Shown here in pieces: positions 50,640-58,993 of a DNA stretch of 64,000 bases; positions within the stretch are counted from its first letter, which is position 1, and every line of letters begins with the position of its first letter. The DNA comes from Lachnospiraceae bacterium. Its GTDB lineage: Bacteria > Bacillota > Clostridia > Lachnospirales > Lachnospiraceae. The position numbers and the translations under genes are program-made. Location of the stretch: contig CAJTGB010000003.1 of NCBI GenBank assembly GCA_910575835.1, positions 124,001 through 188,000 of the forward strand, in the 5' to 3' direction. The notes below the pieces were generated by a model. The model did no database searches, was not told the DNA's origin, and was given only the letters and a program-made list of their open reading frames with translations.

Positions 50640-50700
50640 GATAATAAGTAATCAAAATCCTGATTATCAAATGGCTATGAACTTATCTTTCAGTGTACCG
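50640..50700. repeat. Copy of the dispersed AAGTAACCAG-type repeat
   Basis: Contains GATAATAAGTAATCA, then ATCAAATGGCTATGAACTT and TTTCAGTGTACCGG, paralleling 1461-1545 in order. It lies in the GntR leader. Confidence 0.45.
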
Positions 50701-50710
50701 GTTGCTCGCT

Positions 50711-50772
50711 TAGTTAGTTACTCGAGTAATTAACTATATAAGTATATAACCATAAATATTTAAAAATGTCAA
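50711..50772 (-). promoter_or_regulatory. GntR promoter and palindromic operator
   Basis: Minus-strand TTGACA (50767-50772), 18-nt spacer, TATATA (50743-50748). Immediately downstream a 26-bp palindrome (50711-50736) has arms TAGTTAGTTACTC / GAGTAATTAACTA, symmetrical except for one pair. The position fits autorepression by the YtrA-type GntR. Confidence 0.75.
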
Positions 50773-50809
50773 TAGCAATATACAAAAAACTCAAAAAAAC
50801 GTCTAACGC

Positions 50810-50838
50810 TTGAATCTATCCGTCAGACAAGTTATACT
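50810..50838 (+). promoter_or_regulatory. Promoter of the phosphodiesterase/azlCD genes
   Basis: TTGAAT (50810-50815), 17-nt spacer, TATACT (50833-50838), about 40 nt before the phosphodiesterase start. Confidence 0.6.
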
Positions 50839-50878
50839 AATATCCGTATATTATTTTAGATATAAAGAGGGTTTTATT

Positions 50879-51448
50879 ATGAGGATAATGATCGCATCTG
50901 ATATACACGGAAGTTCTTTTTACCTGAAAAGGCTTCTGGAACGCTATACTGCAGAGCAGCCCGACAAGCTGCTTCTCCTTGGAGATCTTCTCTACCATGG
51001 TCCGAGAAACGATCTTCCCAAAGGCTATGCACCCAAGGAAGCCATAGAGCTTCTCAACAATATAAAAGAAGAGATTCTCTGTGTCCGCGGCAACTGTGAT
51101 ACAGAGGTCGACCAGATGGTGCTTAAGTTCCCTATTCTTGCGGATTACTGCATTCTATATGAGCAGGGACATATGATCTTCGCAACACACGGACATCACT
51201 GCAATACGTCTAATCCTCCTATGCTTAAGTCCGGCGATATCCTGCTTCACGGACATACGCACATCCCGGCGGCCGAAGAATTTGACGGCAGATACTACTT
51301 AAATCCAGGCTCCGTCTCCATTCCAAAGGAGAACAGCTCTCACAGCTATATGCTGTTAGAGGACGGGCTTTTCACATGGAAGACTCTGGACGGAGATGTT
51401 TACAGACATTTTCACATGAATCCTTCACATCATCTTCATTCACTGTAA
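50879..51448 (+). CDS. YfcE-type metallophosphodiesterase
   Basis: 189 residues from ATG 50879 (AGAGGG upstream; frame from 50810 rejected). Calcineurin-like motifs: SDIHGS (~7-12), LLGDLLYHG (~32-40), VRGNCDTEVD (~69-78), THGHHC (~103) and HGHTHIP (~121). YfcE/MJ0936 proteins hydrolyse phosphodiesters in a Mn-dependent way; physiological substrate unknown. Gap of 32 nt to azlC. Confidence 0.9.
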   Translation: MRIMIASDIHGSSFYLKRLLERYTAEQPDKLLLLGDLLYHGPRNDLPKGYAPKEAIELLNNIKEEILCVRGNCDTEVDQMVLKFPILADYCILYEQGHMIFATHGHHCNTSNPPMLKSGDILLHGHTHIPAAEEFDGRYYLNPGSVSIPKENSSHSYMLLEDGLFTWKTLDGDVYRHFHMNPSHHLHSL

Positions 51449-51480
51449 ACGCACGATAAAATTATCAAATGGAGTTATAT

Positions 51481-52230
51481 ATGAATAGAAATAAGAACGC
51501 ATTTATCAACGGAGTCCGAGACGGGATTCCGATTGCCCTTGGCTACTTTGCCGTAGCATTTTCTCTGGGAATCGTAGCAAAAAAGGCCGGACTGAATCCT
51601 GTTCAGGGATTCTTATCCAGCCTGTTAAACCATGCCTCCGCCGGAGAATATGCTGAATTTACCGTTATCATGGCAAATGCACCTTATATCGAGATGGCAT
51701 TTGTCATTCTGATCACCAATATCCGCTATATGCTGATGAGCTGTGCGCTGAGCCAGCGGTTTGACCCGGGCACCTCTAACGCGCACCGATTCCTGGTAGG
51801 ATTTGGAATCACAGACGAGATCTTCGGGATCAGCATCGGAAGGATCGGCGCACTGAACCCCTATTACAACTACGGCGCGATGGCGATCGCCCTCCCTGGC
51901 TGGTCGCTCGGCACCGCTTTGGGGATCGTCGCAGGCAACATCCTGCCCGCATCTATCGTCAGCGCCTTAAGCGTAGCGCTATACGGTATGTTTATCGCCA
52001 TCATCATCCCTGCAGCCAGAACGGATAAGATCGTAGGCGGCGTGGTGATCGCAAGCTTTCTTGCAAGCTTCGCCGTATCTAAGATCCCGCAGCTTGACCG
52101 GATGTCTGACAGTATGAAGATCAGTCTTCTCACCGTGATCATCGCAGGAGTTGCCGCCGCCTTATTCCCGTCAAAGGACGACGACGGCTTTGATACCGAT
52201 AATAGAGAGGAAGGAGGCAGCAGAATATGA
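51481..52230 (+). CDS. azlC: AzlC family branched-chain amino acid exporter subunit
   Basis: 249 residues from ATG 51481 (GGAG 6 nt upstream). Large multi-span membrane component of the AzlCD (BrnFE-type) exporter for branched-chain amino acids or their analogues. Opening AFINGVRDGIPIALGYFAVAFSLG and NIRYMLMSCALSQRF (~80-95) are family hallmarks. Ends overlapping azlD by 4 nt, so the two subunits are co-translated. Specific cargo not provable. Confidence 0.92.
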   Translation: MNRNKNAFINGVRDGIPIALGYFAVAFSLGIVAKKAGLNPVQGFLSSLLNHASAGEYAEFTVIMANAPYIEMAFVILITNIRYMLMSCALSQRFDPGTSNAHRFLVGFGITDEIFGISIGRIGALNPYYNYGAMAIALPGWSLGTALGIVAGNILPASIVSALSVALYGMFIAIIIPAARTDKIVGGVVIASFLASFAVSKIPQLDRMSDSMKISLLTVIIAGVAAALFPSKDDDGFDTDNREEGGSRI

Positions 52231-52544
52231 CGCACAATATCTACCTGTACATACTTGTGGCCGCGGCCGTATCCTTCCTGATCCGTGTCCTCCCGCTGAC
52301 TCTCATACGGAGAAAGATCAAGAATCCTTTTATACGGTCATTCCTCTATTACGTTCCGTATGTGACGCTGTCGGTAATGACATTTCCCGCGATCATCACT
52401 GCGCCCAAGCTTCCTCTTGCAGGCATTCTGGCCCTTACCGCAGGCGTTGCTGCCGCCTGGAAGGGACTTAATATGATGGGGATCGCCGCGTTATGCTGCG
52501 TTGTCGTATTCGTCTGTGAGATGGCTGCTCCATATCTGATGTAA
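52227..52544 (+). CDS. azlD: AzlD family small exporter subunit
   Basis: 105-residue partner of AzlC with about four short hydrophobic helices, the common SFLIRVLPLTLIRRKIKNPF start and YVPYVTLSVMTFPAI core. Together they make the exporter. Stop overlaps the start of the terminator shared with galT. Confidence 0.9.
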   Translation: MTHNIYLYILVAAAVSFLIRVLPLTLIRRKIKNPFIRSFLYYVPYVTLSVMTFPAIITAPKLPLAGILALTAGVAAAWKGLNMMGIAALCCVVVFVCEMAAPYLM

Positions 52545-52577
52545 AAAGGGCTGTCGGAAATGTTTCCCGGCAACCCT
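52541..52577 (-). terminator. Terminator of the galactose operon
   Basis: Minus-strand stem AGGGTTGCCGG / CCGACAGCCCT (one mismatch, one G-U) followed by TTTTT, 17 nt after the galT stop. It abuts the azlD stop on the other strand. Confidence 0.7.
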
Positions 52578-52593
52578 AAATAGTTGTTCCATT

Positions 52594-54084
52594 TTATAAT
52601 GTACGGATAAATCTCATAAAGGCTTCGCGTCCTTCTTCCGTACACTTATACACACCCGCATCCTCCAGCACATGCGTGAATGTGATGCCGATCTCTTCCT
52701 TCAGTACATCCATCACATTCTCTCTGGTGATGCTGTCATACTTCGGCAGGAATGCTTCCACCCACTGAGCGTGCTTCACAAGCTTCTCATTGCTTCGGAT
52801 ATCCTTGCCCTCTGCCAGATAATCCGCAAGAGTCTCCATCTCATCTTTCAATCTGGACGGCAGCACAGCAAGACCCATAACCTCGATCAGGCCGATATTC
52901 TCCTTCTTGATGTTATGATACTGCGCATGCGGATGATAAACTCCAAGCGGATGCTCCTCTGTAGTGATATTGTTCCTCAGAGTCAGATCCAGCTCGAAGA
53001 TGTCTCCCACCTTCCTTGCGATCGGCGTGATCGTATTGTGCGGTTCTCCGTCTGTCTCTGCATAGATAAATGCAGCTTCATCCGTATATCCTCTCCACGC
53101 AGCCAGAACATGATCTGCCAGTTCAATCAGGCGCTTCTCATCCTTATGCCTGATACGGAGAACAGACAGCGGCCATTTGACAATTCCCGCTTCCACGTCC
53201 TCATACCCCGGTATCGTCACGGACTTTTCAATCGGCGCTTTTGCCATGGCAAATGTATAGTTGCCGCCCTGGAAATGGTCATGGCTTAAGATAGATCCGC
53301 CAACGATCGGAAGATCCGCGTTGGATCCCAGGAAATAGTGCGGGAACAGCTTGATAAAGTCGAATAACTTGATAAATGCAGCCTTCTCGATCTTCATCGG
53401 AACATGCTGTCCGTTGAATACAATACAGTGCTCATTGTAATATACATACGGAGAATACTGGAATCCCCAATTGCTGTCATTAATAGTAATCGGGATGATC
53501 CTGTGGTTCTCTCTTGCCGGATGGTTCAGACGTCCCGCGTATCCCTCATTCTCCATACAGAGCAGGCACTTGGGATAACTGCTTGCCTTCGCATTCTTAG
53601 CCGCTGCGATCGCCTTAGGGTCCTTCTCCGGCTTGGACAGATTGATCGTAATATCAATCTCACCGTAAGGAGAATCCACCTTCCACTTCATATCCTTCTT
53701 CACGCGGTAACGGCGGATATAGTCGCTGTCCTGACTGAGCTTGTAGTAATAATCGGTTGCTTCCTTCGGAGAGTCTGCGTATTTCTTCGCAAATGTCTCC
53801 TGCACCTGGGCCGGTCTTGGAACCAGGCAGTTCATCAGCTTCGTGTCGAATAAGTCTCTGTAACCGATACTGTCCTCGATGATGCCGCGCTTCACCGCTT
53901 CGTCAAGCAGTTCTTTTAAAACTGATTCCAATTCAATGTCATCCGCATCTACCGGAACATCCTCATAATCATCTTCGCGGAACATATCTAACAGGAGGTT
54001 TGTTGTATAGACACGCTCCGTCTCAGGAATCAAACCAGTCTGAATGCCGTATTCTACTAATTTCTTGATATTCTCATTTAACAT
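52594..54084 (-). CDS. galT: UDP-glucose--hexose-1-phosphate uridylyltransferase (type 2)
   Basis: 496 residues from ATG 54084 (AAGGAG 9 nt upstream; an ATG at 54105 overlaps the RBS). Type-2 Firmicute GalT, longer than the E. coli kind, with N-terminal helical region and the conserved LCMENEGYAGRLNHPARENHR (~175-195), SHDHFQGG (~265) and HPHAQYHNIKKENIGLIEVMG (~385-405) segments. Converts galactose-1-phosphate and UDP-glucose to UDP-galactose and glucose-1-phosphate in the Leloir pathway. Follows galK by 60 nt. Confidence 0.95.
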   Translation of the reverse strand: MLNENIKKLVEYGIQTGLIPETERVYTTNLLLDMFREDDYEDVPVDADDIELESVLKELLDEAVKRGIIEDSIGYRDLFDTKLMNCLVPRPAQVQETFAKKYADSPKEATDYYYKLSQDSDYIRRYRVKKDMKWKVDSPYGEIDITINLSKPEKDPKAIAAAKNAKASSYPKCLLCMENEGYAGRLNHPARENHRIIPITINDSNWGFQYSPYVYYNEHCIVFNGQHVPMKIEKAAFIKLFDFIKLFPHYFLGSNADLPIVGGSILSHDHFQGGNYTFAMAKAPIEKSVTIPGYEDVEAGIVKWPLSVLRIRHKDEKRLIELADHVLAAWRGYTDEAAFIYAETDGEPHNTITPIARKVGDIFELDLTLRNNITTEEHPLGVYHPHAQYHNIKKENIGLIEVMGLAVLPSRLKDEMETLADYLAEGKDIRSNEKLVKHAQWVEAFLPKYDSITRENVMDVLKEEIGITFTHVLEDAGVYKCTEEGREAFMRFIRTL

Positions 54085-54144
54085 CTTCTCATTCTCCTTC
54101 CCCATCCGAAGGACATCCTCTATGATTGCCCGGATGGATTTTTC

Positions 54145-55308
54145 TTATATAACACCGGCGCCGTCGCCGATATCTACTACATAGAATTCAGCCTCATGTC
54201 CGACCTTCTCCTGATAGGTCTTGCCGATCTCGCTGATAAATGTATCTACCGCGTCATTCTTCACGATGCTGACCGTGCACCCGCCGAATCCGCCGCCGGT
54301 GATACGGGAGCCTAACACACCCGGCATTGCCTGTGCAAGGTCAACCAGAATATCGATCTCCTTGCAGGAAACTTCATAGTCATACCTTAAGGATTCGTGA
54401 GATGCGTTCATCAGCTTCCCGAACAGTTCAACATCCTGGTTCTTCAAAGCCTCTACTGCACGGATCGTTCTCTGGTTCTCGTATACGGCATGCTTCGCAC
54501 GTTTTTGCCTTACGGCATCCTTAATGACATCCTTATGCGCCTCGTATTCTTCCTCTGTCAACTCTCCCAGCGATTCAATCTTTACCGCCGCCTTAAGCTC
54601 CTTAAGCGCAGTCTCGCATTCATTTCTCCTGTCATTGTAAGCAGAATCTACAAGACTGTGTTTCACCTTACTGTTGGTGATCACGATCTTCGCATCCTCT
54701 AATACGACCGGAGCATACTCATAATGCAGCGTATTGGTATCAAGGAAGATCGCATGATCCTTCTTGCCCATCGCGCTTGCAAACTGATCCATGATTCCGC
54801 AGTTGCAGCCGTTGAAATTATTCTCCGAATCCTGCCCGATCAGCGCGATATCCACCATAGATACATCGAATCCATATGTATCCTTCAGGATCACACCTGT
54901 CAGAACTTCCAGTGATGCGGAAGACGACAGCCCCGAGCCATTCGGGATATTGCCGTAGATCAGAATATCAAGACCGTGATTCAGCTTATACCCTCTCTTC
55001 TCAAACGCCCACATCACGCCCTTCGGGTAGTTCGTCCAGTTCGCCTTCGGGTCTGGAACCAGCTCATCCAGGCTTGTCTCGATCACTCCCAGCCTCTCAA
55101 AATTGGCAGAATAGAACCGAAGCTTCCTGTCTGATCTGCTCCTTACGATTCCATAGGTTCCAAGAGTCAATGCACACGGGAATACGTGGCCGCCGTTATA
55201 ATCCGTATGTTCCCCGATCAGATTCACACGGCCCGGCGCAAAATAAGAACGGATCTCCCCTTCGCCTTTGTACAGTTCTTGAAATTGCTGAATTAATTTC
55301 TCCTTCAT
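54145..55308 (-). CDS. galK: Galactokinase
   Basis: 387 residues from ATG 55308 (GGAGG 8 nt upstream). GHMP kinase: substrate signature APGRVNLIGEHTDYNGG (~24-40), ATP loop IPNGSGLSSSASLE (~115-128), GIMDQFASAMGKKDHA (~165-180) and GGGFGGCTVSIV (~332-343). First gene of galKT; driven by the promoter at 55422-55450. Phosphorylates alpha-galactose. Confidence 0.97.
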   Translation of the reverse strand: MKEKLIQQFQELYKGEGEIRSYFAPGRVNLIGEHTDYNGGHVFPCALTLGTYGIVRSRSDRKLRFYSANFERLGVIETSLDELVPDPKANWTNYPKGVMWAFEKRGYKLNHGLDILIYGNIPNGSGLSSSASLEVLTGVILKDTYGFDVSMVDIALIGQDSENNFNGCNCGIMDQFASAMGKKDHAIFLDTNTLHYEYAPVVLEDAKIVITNSKVKHSLVDSAYNDRRNECETALKELKAAVKIESLGELTEEEYEAHKDVIKDAVRQKRAKHAVYENQRTIRAVEALKNQDVELFGKLMNASHESLRYDYEVSCKEIDILVDLAQAMPGVLGSRITGGGFGGCTVSIVKNDAVDTFISEIGKTYQEKVGHEAEFYVVDIGDGAGVI

Positions 55309-55421
55309 ACTTATGTCCTCCATTCTTCCTGCGGCAGTTCAGATAAGCTTCCCTGCGGCATTCTTTATTTTTCTTAATCTTCCTGGCGCTTCTCTTGCGC
55401 ATTTACCTTATCTGATTTATA

Positions 55422-55473
55422 ATTATAATGAGATTGAGCAGGGGATACAATAAGAATATTCGATAATATTATC
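55422..55473 (-). promoter_or_regulatory. galK promoter with nearby palindrome
   Basis: Minus-strand TTGTAT (55445-55450), 17-nt spacer, TATAAT (55422-55427). Upstream of the -35, a perfect 12-bp palindrome GATAATATTATC (55462-55473) sits in the divergent spacer, a plausible site for the AraC regulator. Confidence 0.6.
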
Positions 55474-55500
55474 AGTATATTGAGGAAATGGAGATCAGCT

Positions 55501-56391
55501 ATGCAGCTTCACATAGAAAAAGACCAAAAAGAGATCAAGAATCACGGTAACTATGAATTCCCCGTCCATTTAAGCCTTGAGAAAATACAATCCTACGAGC
55601 AGGATTCATTTCCCTGGCACTGGCACCCGGAGATCGAACTGACCTGGATCATGTCTGGACAGATCGAATATTTTGTGAATGATAAGAAGTATCTGTTAAA
55701 AGAGGGCGAAGGATTGTTCTGCAACAGCAACTCTCTTCACTCTGGATATATGAAGGACGGAAAAGACTGCAATTATCTGTCCGTCACCTTCCATCCCAGG
55801 TTCATATACGGATACGAGAACAGCCTTCTCCAGACGAAATATGTTGACTTTATCACTTCCAATGAATCCTGGCACTCTCTGATGCTTGGAACCGAAACCG
55901 ACTGGCATCAGGATATCATCGGACAGATTCAGGACATTTACCAGATGTCAAAGACGCCGCCGCCGGACTATGAGCTCAAGGTACATCTTATCCTGGCTGG
56001 GATCTGGCAGAGGCTCTACCTGTACTATATCTCCCTTCCCGTCAGCGGATACCGGCCCAAGAAGCATCTGGCACGGCTGAAGGATATCCTCTCCTTCGTT
56101 CAGGAGCACTATGCCCAGGAGCTTACGCTGGATGAGATCGCCGAGCATGTGAATATCTGCAAGAGCGAATGCTGCAGGTTCTTCAAGAAATATATGAAGA
56201 TGACCATCTTCGAGTACATCCTGTTTCTGCGGGTTCAGAACAGTCTGCCGCTTCTGAGGGAAGGAGAGAGCGTCACGAAGATCGCAAGCATGACCGGGTT
56301 CTCCACCCCGGCCTACTATGGGCAGATCTTTAAGCGGTATATGGGATGCTCGCCCAGCCGATACCGCAAAGAGCATATGGGGGAGAGCTAG
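55501..56391 (+). CDS. AraC family regulator with cupin sensor
   Basis: 296 residues from ATG 55501 (GGAG upstream). N-terminal cupin-like sensor: FPWHWHPEIELTWIMSGQIEYF (~36-57 in parts), LKEGEGLFCNSNSLHSG (~66-82). C-terminal double helix-turn-helix: ELTLDEIAEHVNICKSECCRFFKK and VTKIASMTGFSTPAYYGQIFKRYMGCSPSRYRK. Divergent from galKT, so likely the sugar-responsive activator of that operon, probably via the palindrome at 55462. Confidence 0.9.
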   Translation: MQLHIEKDQKEIKNHGNYEFPVHLSLEKIQSYEQDSFPWHWHPEIELTWIMSGQIEYFVNDKKYLLKEGEGLFCNSNSLHSGYMKDGKDCNYLSVTFHPRFIYGYENSLLQTKYVDFITSNESWHSLMLGTETDWHQDIIGQIQDIYQMSKTPPPDYELKVHLILAGIWQRLYLYYISLPVSGYRPKKHLARLKDILSFVQEHYAQELTLDEIAEHVNICKSECCRFFKKYMKMTIFEYILFLRVQNSLPLLREGESVTKIASMTGFSTPAYYGQIFKRYMGCSPSRYRKEHMGES

Positions 56392-56454
56392 GAACAATTA
56401 ACAGCAGTCATTTTTAATACTCAATGTATTGAGGATGCTGTACCAGTCAAATTA

Positions 56455-57054
56455 TCAAAAACACTTGCTGCATCTGCCATATCCACTGGATTCCGCCGAT
56501 ACTTGGGATACCTGCCTGGCTTTGTTAGGATTCATCCGTCCGCAATTATTGATTCTATGATATTTTGATCCGGTTTCCGACAGCCACACCATCGCACCCT
56601 GATTATCAGTCTGTGATGCGGTCTGTGCCCCGCTATTACTACTGGCCGGAGTATTGTTCTGTGTCTGTGCCGACTGTATTGACGCCATCTGTGCTTTTAA
56701 CGACTCATTCTCTGCCGTCAAGGTGCTGCATTGTTCCTGAAGTGGTTGAAGTGCCGCAATCTGAGCATTTAAATCATCTATTGCTGTCTGCAGAGTTTGA
56801 TTTTCTTCTTGTTTCACCTGTAATTCCGACTGTAGAATTTCTTGTTCAGCCGATAAGTCACGATATTCTTCAACAAGATTATCATAGTTTTTTTGAAGTT
56901 CTTCATGCTCAGATACAATTTGATCCATTTCTTTTTGCAATTTTTCTGTTTTTTCATTAGAACATCCTGTAAGCAACAGAAGCATGAAACTATACAGAAT
57001 AATTGCAGCAATAAGTTTTTGAGTTAAATTTTTATTACGGATATAATGTTTCAA
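56455..57054 (-). CDS. Coiled-coil lipoprotein with C-terminal Cys/His motif
   Basis: 199-residue lipoprotein: signal helix then lipobox LLTGC (~28-32), long coiled coil ~38-130 with heptad Leu/Gln, a Ser/Asn/Thr-rich low-complexity linker (~131-152), and a C-terminal module VWLSETGSKYHR-INNCGRM ... GRCSKCF. The last module (W..ETG-KYH...C...C-x2-C) recurs in many Firmicute surface and nuclease-associated proteins and may bind metal. A+T-rich compared with neighbours. Function unknown. Confidence 0.8.
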   Translation of the reverse strand: MKHYIRNKNLTQKLIAAIILYSFMLLLLTGCSNEKTEKLQKEMDQIVSEHEELQKNYDNLVEEYRDLSAEQEILQSELQVKQEENQTLQTAIDDLNAQIAALQPLQEQCSTLTAENESLKAQMASIQSAQTQNNTPASSNSGAQTASQTDNQGAMVWLSETGSKYHRINNCGRMNPNKARQVSQVSAESSGYGRCSKCF

Positions 57055-57198
57055 TACAATAACCTCCTCTTTTGCATAAAAATAGTAAGTGAATAAGGAG
57101 AACCTTAGCTCTCCCCTCCCTTACTATTGAGAAACCATTATTAGTATAGCACATTGTTCGACACATTTCGACACATTAGCACTAATTTTAACATGTTT

Positions 57199-57879
57199 CT
57201 ATGAACCTGACGGCATATAAGGCCTCAATATTCCCGCCACATTACTGATCGGCATCGTCTGCAGCCACACCTTCCCCGGTCCGCTGATCACAGTGTTAAA
57301 CAGCCCTTCTCCGCCAAACAGCATATTCTTCACTCCAGGCACACTCTTGATTTCCATCTGGCATGTAGCTGTCATCGCCGCAAGATGTCCGGTATCCACT
57401 ACGATCTGCTGTCCCGGCTGCAACTCATACTCCACTACATGCCCGTCAAATTCCGCAAATACGGTTCCATGCCCGCTGATCTTCTGCATGATAAAGCCCT
57501 CTCCGCCGAACAGACCTGAGCTGAACTTCTTATTGAAGAATACGGACAGCTCTACTCCTGCCTCTCCTGCAAGGAACGCACTCTTCTGGAATACCATCTC
57601 CTGCCCCGGACCGATCTCATACGCCTTGATCGACCCCGGAAAACTGGATGCAAATGCGATCATACCATTGCCGCCCTGTGCAGTATAGACGTTCTGGAAC
57701 ATCTTCTCTCCTGAGAACATCCTTCCGAATGCTTTCCCAAGACCGCCGTTCGTCGTTGTCTCCATCAGCATATTCGGTGACATCCATGACATGCCGCCGC
57801 CCTCTGTGATCATCTTCTCTCCGCCTTCTAGCTGACAAACCACTACCGGAAGAGTCTCGCCTAGAATCTCATATCTCAT
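57199..57879 (-). CDS. AIM24 / TIGR00266 family protein
   Basis: 226 residues from ATG 57879 (AGGAGG 9 nt upstream). Beta-rich protein with the family pattern: MRYEILGETLPVVVCQLEGG start, GEKMITEGGGMSWMSPN (~20-36), repeated FGGEGFI/FGGEGLFN turns and VDTGHLAAM (~160). No catalytic residues known for the family; homologues form beta-solenoid trimers of unclear role. Solitary; downstream of an ornithine-cyclodeaminase-family gene by 72 nt. Confidence 0.88.
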   Translation of the reverse strand: MRYEILGETLPVVVCQLEGGEKMITEGGGMSWMSPNMLMETTTNGGLGKAFGRMFSGEKMFQNVYTAQGGNGMIAFASSFPGSIKAYEIGPGQEMVFQKSAFLAGEAGVELSVFFNKKFSSGLFGGEGFIMQKISGHGTVFAEFDGHVVEYELQPGQQIVVDTGHLAAMTATCQMEIKSVPGVKNMLFGGEGLFNTVISGPGKVWLQTMPISNVAGILRPYMPSGS

Positions 57880-57951
57880 AGTTATATACCTCCTGCCTAT
57901 CTTATTCTTCGATACCTTCATTATATCAATATGAATTTAGGGTGTAAAGCT

Positions 57952-58941
57952 TTAATTCCATTCCATCCCGGCTCCGGCCGCGACCGCCCTGTCATAGATC
58001 ACCTTCGCTGTAACCAAATCCTGCGCGGCAACTCCTACCGACTTGAACACGATGATCTCATCATCGTTCTCTCTCCCGGCTAATTCACCCTTGACCACAT
58101 TCCCGATATCTCCTGTGAAATCCTCCCTTGTGACCGTCCCGTCTTCCAACGGAATCAGGATATCACCCGCTTCGGACAGCACTGCATCCTCTGAATCAAA
58201 ATAAATCTTAGAAGCACGGGTTAAGATCACCGGATCCATCTCCTGCATATGATGCTGATAGGAACCGATACAACTGACAGTTGCTCCCTTCTTCACCTTC
58301 GTGCCGTCAAAAACAGGCGTTACCGATGAAGTTGACGTAATGATCAGATCTGCATCTTCAATCGCCTCGTCAGACGTGGCTACCGGTACGATTCTGACTC
58401 CATAATCCTTCAATTCTTCCTGCATACGTTCTGCAAATGCCTGTGTCCGCTCATAATGCAGACCGGATACTCTAACCTCGTCTAAGCTCCGCGCCGCCAT
58501 CATCGCTTCCAGTTGGGCTGCCGCCTGCCCTCCTGTACCGATCAACGCACCGATCTTACACTTCTTTTTCGCCAGAAGGTCGAATGCCGCCCCGGACGCT
58601 GCTCCGGTACGGATCTGGGTGATATAGATCCCATCCATGAGAGCCTCTACCACTCCCGTCTTCCCATTGATCAGCATAACCTGCGCAGGTAATGCAGGAA
58701 GCCCGTTGTCCACATTATGCGGAAACACATTGACCACCTTAAGAGACGCCGTATCCATCTCCTCTGCGTAAGCCGGCATGAAGAGAAAGCACCCGTCATG
58801 CTTCGGCGCCTGGATATTCGTACGAAGCGGCGCGTTGCATTTCCCCTCTGCCAATAATCGGAAGGCCCGCTTGTCCGCCTCAATAGCATCCTTCATCGTA
58901 AATACTTTTCTAATATCTTCTTTTGATAACAGTAACATCAT
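57952..58941 (-). CDS. Ornithine cyclodeaminase / alanine dehydrogenase family protein (solitary)
   Basis: 329-residue NAD(P)-dependent enzyme: ITQIRTGAASGAAFDLLAKK (~107-126), Rossmann motif IGALIGTGGQAAAQLEAM (~131-148), DLIITSTSSVTPVF (~198) and GSYQHHMQEMD (~225, substrate region). More like bacterial ornithine-cyclodeaminase/ketimine-reductase-type enzymes than the copy at 12284. GGGAGG precedes the ATG. Could be a true ornithine cyclodeaminase, an alanine or Schiff-base dehydrogenase. Not in an operon with related enzymes. Confidence 0.85.
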   Translation of the reverse strand: MMLLLSKEDIRKVFTMKDAIEADKRAFRLLAEGKCNAPLRTNIQAPKHDGCFLFMPAYAEEMDTASLKVVNVFPHNVDNGLPALPAQVMLINGKTGVVEALMDGIYITQIRTGAASGAAFDLLAKKKCKIGALIGTGGQAAAQLEAMMAARSLDEVRVSGLHYERTQAFAERMQEELKDYGVRIVPVATSDEAIEDADLIITSTSSVTPVFDGTKVKKGATVSCIGSYQHHMQEMDPVILTRASKIYFDSEDAVLSEAGDILIPLEDGTVTREDFTGDIGNVVKGELAGRENDDEIIVFKSVGVAAQDLVTAKVIYDRAVAAGAGMEWN

Positions 58942-58993
58942 TCGTTCCTCCCAATCTTATTCCTTTTTTTCTGATACAACATTCCTATCATTA

